A stretch of DNA of 64,000 nucleotides. Origin: Verticillium longisporum (Eukaryota; Ascomycota; Sordariomycetes; Glomerellales; Plectosphaerellaceae). Every line of letters begins with the position of its first letter. The first letter of the stretch is position 1. The stretch is taken from NCBI GenBank assembly GCA_019188255.1, contig JAETXT010000010.1, positions 2,480,001 to 2,544,000 on the forward strand, in the 5' to 3' direction. This document shows, piece by piece, positions 22,047 to 32,781 of this stretch. The notes under the pieces are model-generated. The model ran no database searches. It worked only from the letters and a program-made list of their open reading frames with translations, and was not told where the DNA came from. The position numbers were made by a program, and so were the translations under genes.

Positions 22047-23368
22047 TTTGCAACTTTGTCAAGGGACTGGGGTCTTATCACCTCTCACCTTTCATCCAGG
22101 GGTTGCCACGGACTGTTTGAGAAGAGCGTTGCAGCAAGCTCTGTTTTATACTCGAAGCCGACAATAAGCTCGCACAACAGAACTGGAGATTCTGAGCCGC
22201 AGTTCCCGCCAATTGCACTTCACCCTTGCCAGTGCGATCGGCACAATCCAGATGCTGGGCGGGCTTCGGAAAGCAACTCACGAAGGTCTATGCCTCACGC
22301 TGCGTCCTGGTCTGGCGAACTCGTCGACGGACTTGGGCGTCCGTAACGTTGCTGCCTTGGGGAGGTCAGGATGTCAATGGGAGACGAATCATTGACTTGA
22401 ATGCCAGGTGAACACTAGAGCTTTGCAATAGTCCGAAACCTACGGAGTTCCTCGGTATGTCGCAGTGTAAGGTTGGTCCGCCCTAGTACATGTATGTTAC
22501 TCCGGATACTAGGTAAGGTAAGGTGAGGTCCTCGTCCCCCAAAAGCGGTCGAATTGGAAGACTCCAAAGCCGATGAACTCCGCACATCCTCATTGTCAGA
22601 TGCTTGCTGGTCAACGATGACCCCTCATCAATGAAGGAGGAACCCTGACCAAGGCTCCGCGGCTAAAGAAGAGATCGTCCAAAGCAAGAGCCTAACAGCT
22701 TGTCGAAAGAGGTGTCATGCCTGAAAGGGCGCCAGACCTGTGAGGACTTGCAGGTTCTCCTCGTATTTCGTACCTGCAGATGAACTGCGAATCTTTGTAC
22801 GAGGCATTGGCCAATTGAGTGATCGAGGCCATCACATGGCTATATCAGCCTCTCGCAGAATTCGGAAGACAACTGGGGGTAAAGTGGTAGTAAAGTGACA
22901 GAAAGGCTTGCTCCTAAATCGGGTTTGCCCATTTTGAATCATCGTACCAGTGACGAGGTGAAAGTAAGGGATAACAAAAGGGAAGATTCCTCAAGACCCC
23001 TTGAGCATTTCATCTTCAGCGGTGCTACCCTTGGTAGTACAAAATGCACATCGCTGGCTGGAAAAGATAATGAAGTAGATGGAATCAAATACCAGGAGCA
23101 GGTCGAAGACAGACTGGTCACCATCCTGAAAACAGAGTGGGGTTCGGTGAAGCTACACCTTCCGGGTCGGTGAGCACTCAGCGATAAGAGCATTCGGAGA
23201 CGGATTCTCTTTCTGCCGGCCTTATCATACATGAAATTTTGACAGCGGCATAGTTCGACAGCGAGTTGCATCGCGAAGCTCTGCCCCTTAGCTCTGTACA
23301 TCCCATCACTTCACCAATACATCTATAATCATCCTTCCCACGTCATCACCGTTTTCCATTCCTCAAAC
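22047..23368. other. Intergenic region between GH43 and MAM33 genes
   Basis: A 1.3-kb divergent intergenic stretch; the short frames inside it show no domain. A small GGTAAGGTAAGGTGAGG direct repeat occurs near 22513. It should contain both promoters; no specific site was recognised. Confidence 0.6.
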
Positions 23369-24351
23369 ATGCTCTCCATCAGATCCGCCGCGCGCTCTGC
23401 GCCCCGCGCCCTCGGCCGCCTGGCCAGGCAAACCCCCGTCGCCCGCCCCAACACCCTCTTCAAGACTTCCTCGCCCCTGAGCGCCGCGCTCCGCACACAA
23501 CGCGCCTCCGCCTTTTCCACAACCGTCTTCCGCCGCGCCGCCGAGTCGGATGAGGAGCTCGCGGCAAAGCTCGAGAGCGAGCTCCAGTTTGAGGAGGGGT
23601 CAAGCAGAACGAGCAGCTGCCCGCCAGCGTCAAGGACTTCCTTGACAACAGCCCCTTTGAGCTGCACGACACCCCGGGCAAGGAGGACGTCAAGCTGACG
23701 CGCACCTTTGGTGACGAGAAGTACGTTGCTGTCACAGACGCATCCCGTCGACATGTGCAAAGAGACTAACCCGATGCCAGGATCACCATCACCTTCTCCA
23801 TCGCCGATCTCGCCAACTACGACCCTGACATGTACGAGCAGGACCGCGCCCTCGAGGACGAGGACGACATCGACGCCTCGGACGTCCAGAACGCCAACAA
23901 GCAGGCCAACGTGCCCGCCACAGGCGGCGCCCGCTCGGCGCAGGCCGAGGAGGACCTCGAGGCCGAGGAGGAGGAGGACCTCGACGACGACGCCGCGCCC
24001 CCGACGCGCCTGTCCATCGTCGTCGAGAAGCCCGGCCGCTCCCCCCGCGCGCTCAACATCGACGCCGTCGCCCAGGACGGCTCCATCATTGTCGAGAACA
24101 TGTTCTACTACGAGGACGCCGCCCTCGCGACGCCCACCACGCCCGAGGGCGCCCAGAAGAAGGCCGACGTCTACCCCGGCCCTCCCTTCGGCAGCCTCGA
24201 CGAGGACCTGCAGATCCTCATGGAGCGCTACCGCGAGGAGCGCGGCGTCACCCAGGCGCTGGCCGTTTTTGCGCCCGACTACGTCGACGTCAAGGAGCAG
24301 AAGGAGTACGTGCGCTGGCTCAGCAACGTCAAGGGCTTCATCAGCGCTTGA
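23369..24351 (+). CDS. Mitochondrial p32/MAM33 family matrix protein (1-nt frameshift)
   Basis: Acidic mitochondrial matrix protein of the MAM33/p32 (gC1qR) family, a doughnut-shaped trimer linked to mitochondrial translation. The N-terminus MLSIRSAARSAPRALGRLAR is a typical presequence. Exon 1 runs 23369-23720 and exon 2 23781-24351, with a 60-bp intron (GTACGT...CCAG). Within exon 1 the frame breaks at a GGGG run (23596-23599): upstream it reads LESELQFEE, downstream the conserved QLPASVKDFLDNSPFELHD is found only if one base is added. With one more G the gene would code about 308 residues in normal family order, ending YVRWLSNVKGFISA. Such genes are conserved and single-copy, so a consensus error in the homopolymer is more likely than decay. 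The acidic loop EEEEDLDDDA at about residues 170-180 is family-typical. Confidence 0.87.
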
Positions 24352-25578
24352 TCTGGTAATGCCGGCGAAACCAAGGCGAACAAGAAAAGAGGAAGAAAAT
24401 GTACGATGGCGGATGATGCGGGGGGGAGGGACGCAAGTGTATGATTGATGGAACTCATCTTTGAGGATTCTCACGGATGTCTTAACAAGCCTTTTCCACT
24501 CATTGTTGTACCATAGACCTGGACCAACTGTCCACCGACGGCTTGTCCGTAGCGAGAATACCAGACAATTCTCTGTAATCGCCATGCAGTGTGGAGCCTA
24601 GTGTCCTCAATGTCATCTGAAGCTACGACGCAAGACTGCCTTCCATGATATCATACTAAATAAAAGTCCAGCAGAATCCGATGCGCGCGATACATGGATC
24701 GGTCGGCTGGCTAGAGTTCATTGATCGTCACTCGTCATGCGTTCCAACTCGGTTACTCAGGTTGGTCTGGCCGGACATAGCAGCGGTTCCCGCTCGAAGC
24801 GTCATAAAGATTCGCAAGAGCGAGTTCCAAGTCCTACCTTCTCAGTATGGAACACCAATGACCTCGGTGGATGGTAACAAAAGTGATAGGGATCCTGTGA
24901 ATAAACATCAACCACCGTGAAATCGCCCCACCGATTCAAAACGACGTGTAGTCCGTCTTAAGCCTCGACCCGTCATGCTTCATACCGTTTACGACCTAAA
25001 CAGCTTGCACATGAGTTCTAAACTGCCTCATATTGGGACCGTCGATTGGCAGTCCATATGTATCATTGGGCCCGCAAGACAGGGCATGGCTATCCAGGAG
25101 TAAGATGTACACCAAAAGCCTGGGCGCGTCTTCTCAACCATAATCCCATTCCACACCCAGCCTCACGTACCCAGCGAAGAAGAAGCAAAGCAGGATCATG
25201 AAGATGCAATGCCACTGTAGTAGTACCCCGTGTGCAGGGGGGGCTTCACCCAAATCGCCATCTACTCCAAACGAGAGACAATAATCAGAACCTCAGCAAT
25301 GCAACCAACTACACCATCGTCCCCCACCGCAACGTTCCCCTTCTATCCCAAGCCCCGAAGAATCAACAAAATGTGACACCCGCACCCGAAAGAGTCTGGC
25401 ACCTCGCGCAACTTGATCGTCCAAATGAACATCCCCTAACAAGCAAGGAAAAAAAAAGAGAGAGAGAAGAGCAGAAAACGAAAGGCCGTGAGCTCATAAT
25501 CCTCTGTCCGCACTCACTCGTCCCCGCTAACCCCTCATGCATCAAACCCAAACACGCTGGAACAGATTCATTCTCCCT
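24352..25578. other. Convergent intergenic region
   Basis: About 1.2 kb between the convergent MAM33 and oxysterol-binding protein genes. No coding signal or RNA gene was recognised; it should hold the two 3' untranslated regions. Confidence 0.6.
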
Positions 25579-27323
25579 TCAGGCGGCAGCCGGAGCGGTG
25601 CCGACGACATCGTCAATGTTCCATTCGGCCTGCTGCGCCCGCTTCAGCACCTCCCTGCCCTTGTCCGTGAGCACCGGCTGGCCCCCGTTGCCCGTGACCT
25701 GCTGGAAAAAGACGGGCTGCCAGGTCGTGCCGGCAGCCTCGCGCTCGCGCGCCTTCTCGCGCTGCCTCTCCTCGAGCTCCTGCTTGACCTGCGTCGCTTT
25801 GCCAAATTGCTTGGCGTGGATGGCCTCGGTGACGCCGCCCCAGAGCGAGAGCGACTCGTACTCTTGCTGCTTGTCGGCGGGGGGCACGACCTTGGGGGCC
25901 ACGTTGAGTGGGAGGAGGTCGATGATGGTGAAGCGCGCCTCGGGCGGGTGTGAGTCCTGCAGTCACACGTTAGGTTAGACGTCTGCTCCGATGGGAAGTA
26001 AAGGGTATAACAGGAAAAGGGCACATACAATAGGCTTGGGTCCGAGGGTGAACTCAATCTTTTCCCTCCACGGCCCGCCGAGACGTGCCACAATGTCCGC
26101 TTCTGGCACATCCTTGATTGTCGTCTTGTTGTCATTCTCCGGGTCGTAGCGGAAGATGATGCCCTCGACGCGGTTCGTCGACCTGCCGAGCCAGCCTGCC
26201 TCGATGTAGTGCAGGATGGTCTTGAGCTTCGTCTTGGGGCAGGTGATGTAGGCCATCTCGCTGACGCTGACGCTCAGCGTGCCTCGCAGGATGCCGCCGA
26301 GCGAGGCGGCCGGGTGGGTGAGCTGGTACGTCTCGTTGCCGCGCTTCTCAATGTCGATGAAGATGCCGAGATTGTGCTCGCCGGGCAGGACGCGGACGCT
26401 GGTGCCGGTGAACTTGGCGGAGATCTGATCAAAGCCGCGCGCGGAGAGACCGCGGTCTGGGCAGATGACGGCGTATGCACTGACGGGTGGGTGGTGGGAC
26501 GTCTGCTCGGTCAGGTACGAGATGCGGACGGGGCGGCCGTCGGGGGTGGCCAGACTGTGTTTTGGGACGGTCAGCGAGAGGGAATTTGTAGAGGCATTCT
26601 TGTCAGCCTTGACGGAGCGGATGCTCGAGGCGCTGCTGGCATTGCCGCTCGTGGGACCCTTGAGGGCGGTTGTATTGATCTTGGGCGCATTGTCCTCGGT
26701 TTCCCAGTTGCACTGCGGGGCAGTCAAGTCAGTAACGCTGGCGACGAGACGTGGCTCGGGCTGGCACGATTTTTCAGCATGATCAACGTACGCGGAAGAA
26801 CTCGCCGAGGCACGAGTTGTAGGGCTTGCAGGGCCTGCCCTTGACGTATTTGAGGTCTTTGGTGAACCAGAAGCGGCACACCTCGAGCATGCGGTCGAGG
26901 GGCTCGTCGGCGGTGCCGATGGCGACAAAGGCGTTGGGTGCATCGAGGTAGGTCCAGTACTCGAGGTTCGGGGTCGGCTCGAGAAGCTGAGAGGGCAGCG
27001 AAAAGCGAACGGCAGCAAGGTCTGCGACGCCCATGAACCTGCAAGCCGAAGAGGTCAGTGCCGTGTTGCGATGTTGGGCTATCGCGATGCGCTCTTGCCG
27101 TGTCGTGAAGATGGGCACAGAGAGAGAGCCCTGTAGAAAAGAGGGCCAGGGATTGTACCCCTCATCCGCACGTCTCGCAGCAGCTAGTCTCGGCGCCAGG
27201 ACGGGAAAAAGAAAGGGCGACTTACTTCCTAAGAATGCCGATGAACGTCTTCAGCTTCGAGGTGTCGCTTGGAGGCTCCTCGGGGGCATCCACGACGGCG
27301 GTTGGCGGCGCTGCTGAAGCCAT
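25579..27323 (-). CDS. Oxysterol-binding protein homologue (Osh6/7-like lipid transfer protein)
   Basis: Soluble lipid-exchange protein working at membrane contact sites, without PH or ankyrin domains. Four exons join in frame (27226-27323, 26792-27038, 26029-26712, 25579-25956) to 468 residues; splice sites are canonical (GTAAGT, GTACGT and GTATGT donors). The start at 27323 gives MASAAPPTAVVDAPEEPP, then the ORD begins at KTFIGILRKFMGVADLAAV. The family fingerprint EQTSHHPP lies at residues 184-191 (usual EQVSHHPP). The lid region and LPSQLLEPTPNLEYW resemble yeast Osh6/Osh7, which exchange phosphatidylserine for PI4P; that finer assignment is inference. A Ser/Asn-rich insert (about residues 128-160) separates the first ORD segment from the fingerprint. 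The C-terminus carries the conserved WGGVTEAI and a Lys/Arg/Glu helix. No lesion seen. Confidence 0.92.
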
Positions 27324-27965
27324 GACGACGTCGGAGGCGGGGCTGAGCTTGCTCGCTGGGAAGTGTGATGTAAGGTACTGTAGGTAAGGTACTTGGGCTG
27401 GCGAGAGTAGGTGGCAAGGATAGAGGCTGTAGAGAGTGCGTACTTGGGCGGCTGGCTCACGCGAAGCGGATGGTGTTGCACCAAGGGAAGGGCAAAGATA
27501 TTTCGCGAGAGTTTCGGACAGGATTCAGTTTCTGTTTCTGCCGCGCGGCTAGGTGCGTCCGAGGTCGATGTTTGATGTTCAAGTGTCCGTGTTCGAGGTC
27601 AAAGTTTGGGATAGGGCGGTGGGGAGACGAACCTCGAGGCTGCGGCGGGCTGCGGGCCGTGGGCTGTGGGCTGTGGGCCAGATGATGATGATGCTGCGGC
27701 GGCTCCCACTGCTGGTTCTTCAGGGCGCTGTGCGCTGTGCGCTGTGCTGTGCGCATGAACAACAAGCCTGGGGCCTGGGGTTCTGAAGCCTGGGGTTCTG
27801 AAGCCTGGGGCCTTGGGCCTTGGGCTTTGGGAGGGGGCTGCGTGGGCCAGGCTCTGGGAAACTGCTGAATGGTGACGTGAGGGTGCCACTTTTTTGTTTT
27901 TGAGCGGTGGGGGACCGCGCTGCCGATAAGGTCCCTAACTCTTTTGGATAAGCCGTGTATTTCTG
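27324..27965. repeat. OSBP upstream region with GC-rich short tandem repeats
   Basis: The upstream region of the oxysterol-binding protein gene. It contains GC-rich tandem units: GGGCTGTGGGCTGTGGGC near 27659 and at least two copies of a GCCTGGGGTTCTGAA unit near 27770-27815, followed by GGGCCTTGGGCCTTGGGC. These are simple repeats; no gene was recognised. The region ends abruptly at the first copy of a direct repeat that borders the AT-rich island. Confidence 0.6.
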
Positions 27966-28148
27966 GGAGTGCGGGATGAAGAATGCAATGCAATGGGGGT
28001 ATGCATCAGGTGAGGGCATATAGTATTAAAGGTTTACTAGATATCTATTTTTAACTTCTCTTTCTAATTAATAGAACTAACTTTAAACCCTTATTACTTA
28101 TACGATCTCTACTAGCTTCTCGGTAATTCTTATTAATTTCTATCTCTA
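27966..28148 (+). repeat. Left copy of ~180-bp direct repeat bordering the RIP island
   Basis: Starts GGAGTGCGGGATGAAGAATG and matches 32602-32781 over its whole length, apart from a 3-nt gap and transitions. The outer (left) part keeps C and G where the other copy has T and A, while the inner part shows C-to-T and G-to-A changes relative to the right copy. Confidence 0.88.
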
Positions 28149-28233
28149 GTAACTATAATAGGGCTCTCGATTAGTTCCGTCCTAATTATTTACTTAATTA
28201 TTACCGTTTATACTTATATCTTTAACGGTTACG

Positions 28234-28666
28234 TGTTACGACCTGGCAGCTTCCGAAGGGGGAACACTGTCAGAGGGTTAGGGTTGCTGTTTGCAGAAGC
28301 TTAGGTTGTGACTCTGAGACGATGTGGTGTCGTAAGGCGTTGCGCACTCGTTACAATGGATACAAGGTAAGACTTAGATTGATCACTGTCGTGAGAAAGA
28401 ATGTATCTACAAGTACCGAATGCCCGTCCTTATATACCTGTCATTCTGTCCTTGTCGTGTTGGGTTGGTGAGTCCATGTTGGATGGCTCACCTTTCTTGT
28501 CGTGATCCTGTTGCTTGGGTCACGGTGTGGTTAGTGACCGGATCACTTTGAGAATCGTGATCTGGTCACGGTCACGTGAGTGATCCTGTGGGTCCGTGCG
28601 GCGCGTCCGATCGCCTGCGGGGTGTCCTGCCTGGTGTCCTGGTGACGACCGGGCTGGGGCGTTACA
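28234..28666 (+). repeat. LTR copy 1 (433 bp, no clear target duplication)
   Basis: Begins TGTTACGACCTGG and ends GGGCGTTACA, giving TG...CA ends with a short inverted repeat (TGTTACG/CGTTACA). It is highly similar to 28942-29394 over its first two thirds, including an internal TATATA box, and diverges in the GGATCAC/GTGATCC-rich 3' third. Flanks are TTACG on the left and TATCT on the right, so no matching target duplication is visible. Confidence 0.75.
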
Positions 28667-28941
28667 TATCTATACTTAGTAAGTAATTAAATTATAGCTA
28701 TTAAACCTAGAAATTTAATATATCCTAGGGGAACGTAATAAGGTAGTAGATACCCTCTTATAGATAGTATTTAACTTAATTAAGTATAATAATAACTTAT
28801 CCTAGTTCGGATACTAGGACGATAATAGTATATAGGTCTAGAAGGATAGCTCTAGAGGCTATTAAGACCTAATATAGTAAGCTATAGAGAAATATAAAGC
28901 TAAACGATTAATAGCCTAGTAACTAGTATAGGATATAGTAT

Positions 28942-29394
28942 TGTTACGACCTGGCAGCTTCCGAAGGGGGAACACTGTCAGAGGGTTGGGGTTGCTGTTT
29001 GCAGAAGCTTAGGTTGTGACTCTGAGACGATGTGGTGTCGTAAGGCGTTGCGCACTCGTTACAATGAATACAAGGTAAGACTTAGATTGATCACTGTCGT
29101 GAGAAAGAATGTATCTACAAGTCCAGAATGTCCGTCCTTATATACCTTCCATCCTGTCCTTGTTGTGTTAGGTGGTGAGCTCATGTTGGATGGCTCACTG
29201 TTATGTCGTGATCCTGTTATGTTGGATCACGGCTCACGGCGATCCAGGCATAACAGTGATCCTTAGCCCTGGATCACTGTTCCTGGTGATCCCGTCACGT
29301 GACCTAGCCTTGGCGAGCCTTATCTTATCAGTGACCCTGGATCCTCTGACGTGGGGCTTGTCTGCGGCCGGTTGTTCGACCCGTGCTCGTTACA
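28942..29394 (+). repeat. Solo LTR copy 2 (453 bp) with 5-bp target duplication AGTAT
   Basis: Begins TGTTACGACCTGG and ends GCTCGTTACA. Directly flanked by AGTAT on both sides (28937-28941 and 29395-29399), the 5-bp target duplication expected of an LTR retrotransposon. No internal element domain lies beside it, so this is a solo LTR left by LTR-LTR recombination. It is GC-normal although it sits in mutated AT-rich sequence. Confidence 0.85.
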
Positions 29395-30229
29395 AGTATC
29401 CCTAAGCTATCTAACTAGCTTATAACCTTATATATCCTAGAGAGCTAAGTCCGATACTCTAATTTAGGACTTTAAGTTAAGACTTCTATTAAGTATAAAA
29501 TAATCGGGGGGTCGTATCTTATCTATATATATATTAAACGCTATACTTAGATTCCCGGGGATAAGTAAGTATATAAAATCCTAATAGTATAAGGATATTA
29601 TTACCTTCTTAATATTAACTATAATCGATAGTATTTAGAATAAGTATTAGAAGAGGGCTATTATTTCCTAGGCTATTTATTTTAAGATTAAGAATATAAA
29701 ACTCCTCTATTATATAGGTAAAGGCCTATAATAGCTATACTTAGTTAAGAACGAAGTAGTAAATATATTAAAGGCTATATATAATAATATAGGCTACTAG
29801 GGGCTTAATTCTATAAGAAGGAAACTAATAGTATTAATATATTAGCCTCGTATAGTTATCGTTAACTAAATCTAAACGAGGATAATTAGATATTTATTCT
29901 ACCGTCCTTAATACTTAGCTCTTATATCCCTAATACCTAGGCTCCTCTAGCCTTTACTATTAATAAAGACGAGGTTCGGGATATAGGACTAATATTAATA
30001 ATATAAACTCTAGGATTCCCTTATTACTTAAAGGAATAGGATATTATAATAAAGGAGATTATATATCTAGGATAGCTAGATAGTATTTAGTTTCGCTATC
30101 TTAATTTAGATATCTAGCTTAATACTCTATTAAACGTTTAAAGTATAAGTATTTAATATATAGTAGTCTTCTTAGCCTTATATATAGAAATCCTTAAACT
30201 ATTACGACTTTATTAATATATTATTAATA

Positions 30230-30277
30230 ACGTGCATGATAAGCAAGTGGGCCAAACAAGCAAGTGGGCCACCTGAC
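30230..30277 (+). repeat. Left terminal inverted repeat of the pogo-like transposon
   Basis: A 48-bp TIR starting ACGTGCATGATAAGC. It contains GCAAGTGGGCCA twice, 17 bp apart, which may be paired transposase-binding sites. It is the exact reverse complement of 32042-32089. Confidence 0.92.
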
Positions 30278-30336
30278 CACGACCATGCGACGACAGCAGC
30301 ATCCCGGTGAACCCTAACGCCTTAAATCAATTGAAA

Positions 30337-31990
30337 CTACTTGAAATCCTCTTCTTCAGAAGCCCTCGTCTCCAGCTGACAAGTTCGCGCATTATGTCCA
30401 GGCTCGCCGCAGACACCGCAGCGCCGTTTCTTCGTCCCGTCCCTTGGTTGGCGACTGCTTCTCTGACGCGTTTCCTCATTTATCTGGACCTGAACCTCGA
30501 TATTGGTTTGTATCTCCTGTCCCTCACCTAGAGTTAGACTCCCTCCTTGCCTGAGACGTGTTTTCTTAGCTCTCCGACGCTTGCTGAGTGTCGCGTTCTC
30601 GTCTCGAAGGATCTGGTTCTCCGACTTCAATAGGGCGAGTTGATGCATGATTCCACGCGTCCCCTTGGTAAAGTGGTCTATAGCGTTAAGAATCGACGTC
30701 GGAGAGCTTCCTTGGTGTCGGGCGATTCGACCTTTAATAAACTCTGACTGACAGCTAGCTTCAATCGGGTTGTGAGGCGTTTGGGAGACCCAAGGTTCTG
30801 ATGTATCGGGGACCCCCTCGACGGGCGTCGGTGTCCGTAGCTTCACATCCAGCTTTGAAACCACAATTTCGGGGCTCATTGGGACAAGCCCAGCACCTCT
30901 GAACCCCCTTGATATTCCTTTCCGTCATAGCTTCTTTGAAAGCTGCGAAAAACGCGGGAAAGAAGTCCTCCTTCGTGATGTGGCTTGTACCTGCCCTCAT
31001 CTTCTTCTCAATTTGCCGACCGTAGGCCTGCTTTAGCGGGCCAAAACAGCCAACATCAAGAGGTTGAAGTAGGTGAGATGAATGGGGAGGCATGCATAGC
31101 GTAATGATGTTGTTTTCCTTGCAGTAGAGCTCGAACTCAACGGAATGGTGACTTTGGTGCCCATCTAGGATAAGGAGGCGATATCCGGCCGACCGACGGG
31201 GCTTGGTATGCTTGTCAAAATGCTGAATCCATTCTAGACCTTTCTCATTTGTTGTCCAGCCTTTGTCTGTCGTAGCGATTACCCAGTCGTGAGGTAGAGG
31301 GCTGTCTTCGTACCAGCTTGAGAGGTGATTTTTGCCCGCCATAATGATGAACGGCGGGACACACCACCCGTCTGCGCCAACGCCTTGGATCACTGTCACC
31401 CATTCCCGACCTCCTGGTTGGACCATTTTCGTATTAGAACGTCTTTCGGCGTTCGTAACGACCATTCCGGACCCGATAACGCCCATCATAAACCCAGTCT
31501 CATCGAAGTTATAGATATCAGGCTCCGCGATACCGTATTTGGCGATTGTGTTCTTTACGAGCGCGAACCAATCGCGAATTGCCTCGGGATCTTCGCATTG
31601 GGCTCTCTGATAGTCATATCTGCGAAAGAAACGCGTCTTAAGCTCTGGTTGTCGCCTGACGAAGTTTGAGGCCCAGCGCTTCCCGACACTCGGCGCGTCG
31701 CGGTCGGCTAGCAGTCGATTAGCCATATCTTCAACCTCACAAAGCCGGGGAGGAAATGCTCGGGAATTTAGCTCAAGTATGTATTGAACAATCGTTAACT
31801 CCTCGAGCTCCGTCAAATTTCGATTGAGGGGGATCCTGTCGCGTTGCGAAGTAATACCGCGTAGTCGACGCGTCAAGGTCATTCGGGGAACACCAAAGAT
31901 ATTTGTCGCAGCGCGTATACTGAGATCTGGGTCATTTTGAATAGCCTGAAGAGCAAGCTGTAATTGACGTTCTTGTGAGGGCGGAGACAT
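30337..31990 (-). CDS. Pogo/Fot1-like transposase with CCHC zinc knuckle (1-nt frameshift)
   Basis: DDE transposase that would cut and paste its own element. The first frame (31990 to about 30905) carries an N-terminal psq-type helix-turn-helix (about residues 8-45), a CENP-B/Tc5-type HTH (about 55-120), and a DDE_1 domain with D163 (NFDETGF), D276 (LILDGHQ) and D312 (LLQPLDVGCF), the last two 35 residues apart. At a run of five C on the plus strand (30904-30908) the frame shifts. Removing one base joins NIKG to FRGAGLVPMSPE and continues to 30337, giving about 550 residues. The tail has a coiled stretch (LLKSENQILRDENATL) and a CCHC knuckle CGVCGEPGHNARTC. The lesion may be a consensus error. 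The tail frame could also be misread as a separate 180-residue gene. Confidence 0.88.
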
Positions 31991-32041
31991 CGTTGTTGGT
32001 GGAGGAATTAATGGTTAACGTAAGAAGGTCGCGTTTTCGTC

Positions 32042-32089
32042 GTCAGGTGGCCCACTTGCTTGTTTGGCCCACTTGCTTATCATGCACGT
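32042..32089 (-). repeat. Right terminal inverted repeat of the pogo-like transposon
   Basis: Exact 48-bp inverted copy of 30230-30277, ending CATGCACGT and followed by the TA duplication. Beyond 48 bp the two ends differ at once. Confidence 0.92.
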
Positions 32090-32601
32090 TAACTATTTTC
32101 GTTAATTTAGCCTATTATTACGATTAATTCTTTATTATTATTAGGACGTCTTCTATAATTAATTTCTTAATTTAGCGGTTCTTTAATAGATAGCCTATTA
32201 TCGGCTTTATCTTAATTACTAGAGATTATTATATAACCTATTATTATAACTAATCTTCTCTCTATAACTAATCCTATATCTATATTTTCTCTTTTTATTT
32301 AAGTTATTCTTATATTATAATTATAGCTATTATCCTCTATTATCGACCTAGTTCCTTTAGGGGTTTATAAGGGTTATAGTTTAATTAGTAGGATTAGACG
32401 CTTAATAATAGGTATTAGTACTAGCTTCTCTTCCTTTTCTTCTTACTTAGGATATATTCGGAGGACCGTATATCTAGAGAACTAAAGCTTTTACCCCCTA
32501 GGTAATTAAATGGATATAAATAGAGTACTATATATATAAAGAAAATAGGTAGTATTATATAGGTTAAGGCCGTAGGCGGCCTAGTAGAAGATAGTTATTT
32601 A

Positions 32602-32781
32602 GGAGTGCGGGATGAAGAATGTAATATAATAGGGGTATATATTAGGCGAGGGTATATAGTATTAAAGGTTTACTAGATATCTATTTTTGACTTCTCTTTC
32701 TAACTAATAGAACCAACTTTGAACCCCTATTACTTATGCGATCTCTGCTGGCTTCTCGGCAATTCTTGATTTCTATCTCTA
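32602..32781 (+). repeat. Right copy of ~180-bp direct repeat bordering the RIP island
   Basis: Partner of 27966-28148. Here the inner (left) part is mutated, for example GTAATATAATAGG against GCAATGCAATGGG in the left copy, and the outer part is intact. Across both copies I count 18 substitutions, 17 of them C-to-T or G-to-A in the half facing the island. Confidence 0.88.

Larger units (their letters stand above)
30230..32089 (-). mobile_element. Fot1/pogo-like DNA transposon (Tc1-mariner superfamily), 1860 bp
   Basis: Bounded by identical 48-bp terminal inverted repeats and a TA target duplication (30228-30229 and 32090-32091). It holds one transposase gene on the minus strand with the pogo/Fot1 domain order. 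The element is GC-normal inside an AT-rich RIP-altered island, so it inserted after that sequence was mutated. It is structurally complete; only a 1-nt frameshift in the transposase stands against present activity. Confidence 0.93.
28020..32640. repeat. AT-rich island with RIP signature, hosting younger insertions
   Basis: The background sequence here is extremely AT-rich, with TA-dense text and no open coding frame. It contrasts with GC-balanced flanks and with three GC-normal inserts (LTRs at 28234-28666 and 28942-29394, transposon at 30230-32089). Excluding these, about 1.9 kb of degenerate sequence remains in four blocks. Comparison of the bordering repeat copies shows almost only C-to-T and G-to-A changes, the direct mark of RIP. 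The parent element cannot be recognised any more. Confidence 0.83.

Noticed and set aside
23329..24585. 418-codon minus-strand frame opposite MAM33
   Set aside because: Antisense shadow of GC-rich coding sequence; Leu/Val/Gly-rich without domain features.
30337..30879. Separate 180-residue zinc-knuckle gene
   Set aside because: It is the C-terminal part of the transposase displaced by a 1-nt frameshift; removing one base in the C run joins it to the DDE domain with the family's FRGAGLVP motif.
27966..32781. Interpreting the ~180-bp border repeats as LTRs of one retrotransposon
   Set aside because: They lack TG...CA ends, and only their inner halves are mutated, which fits duplicated flank with RIP spreading outward better than element termini.
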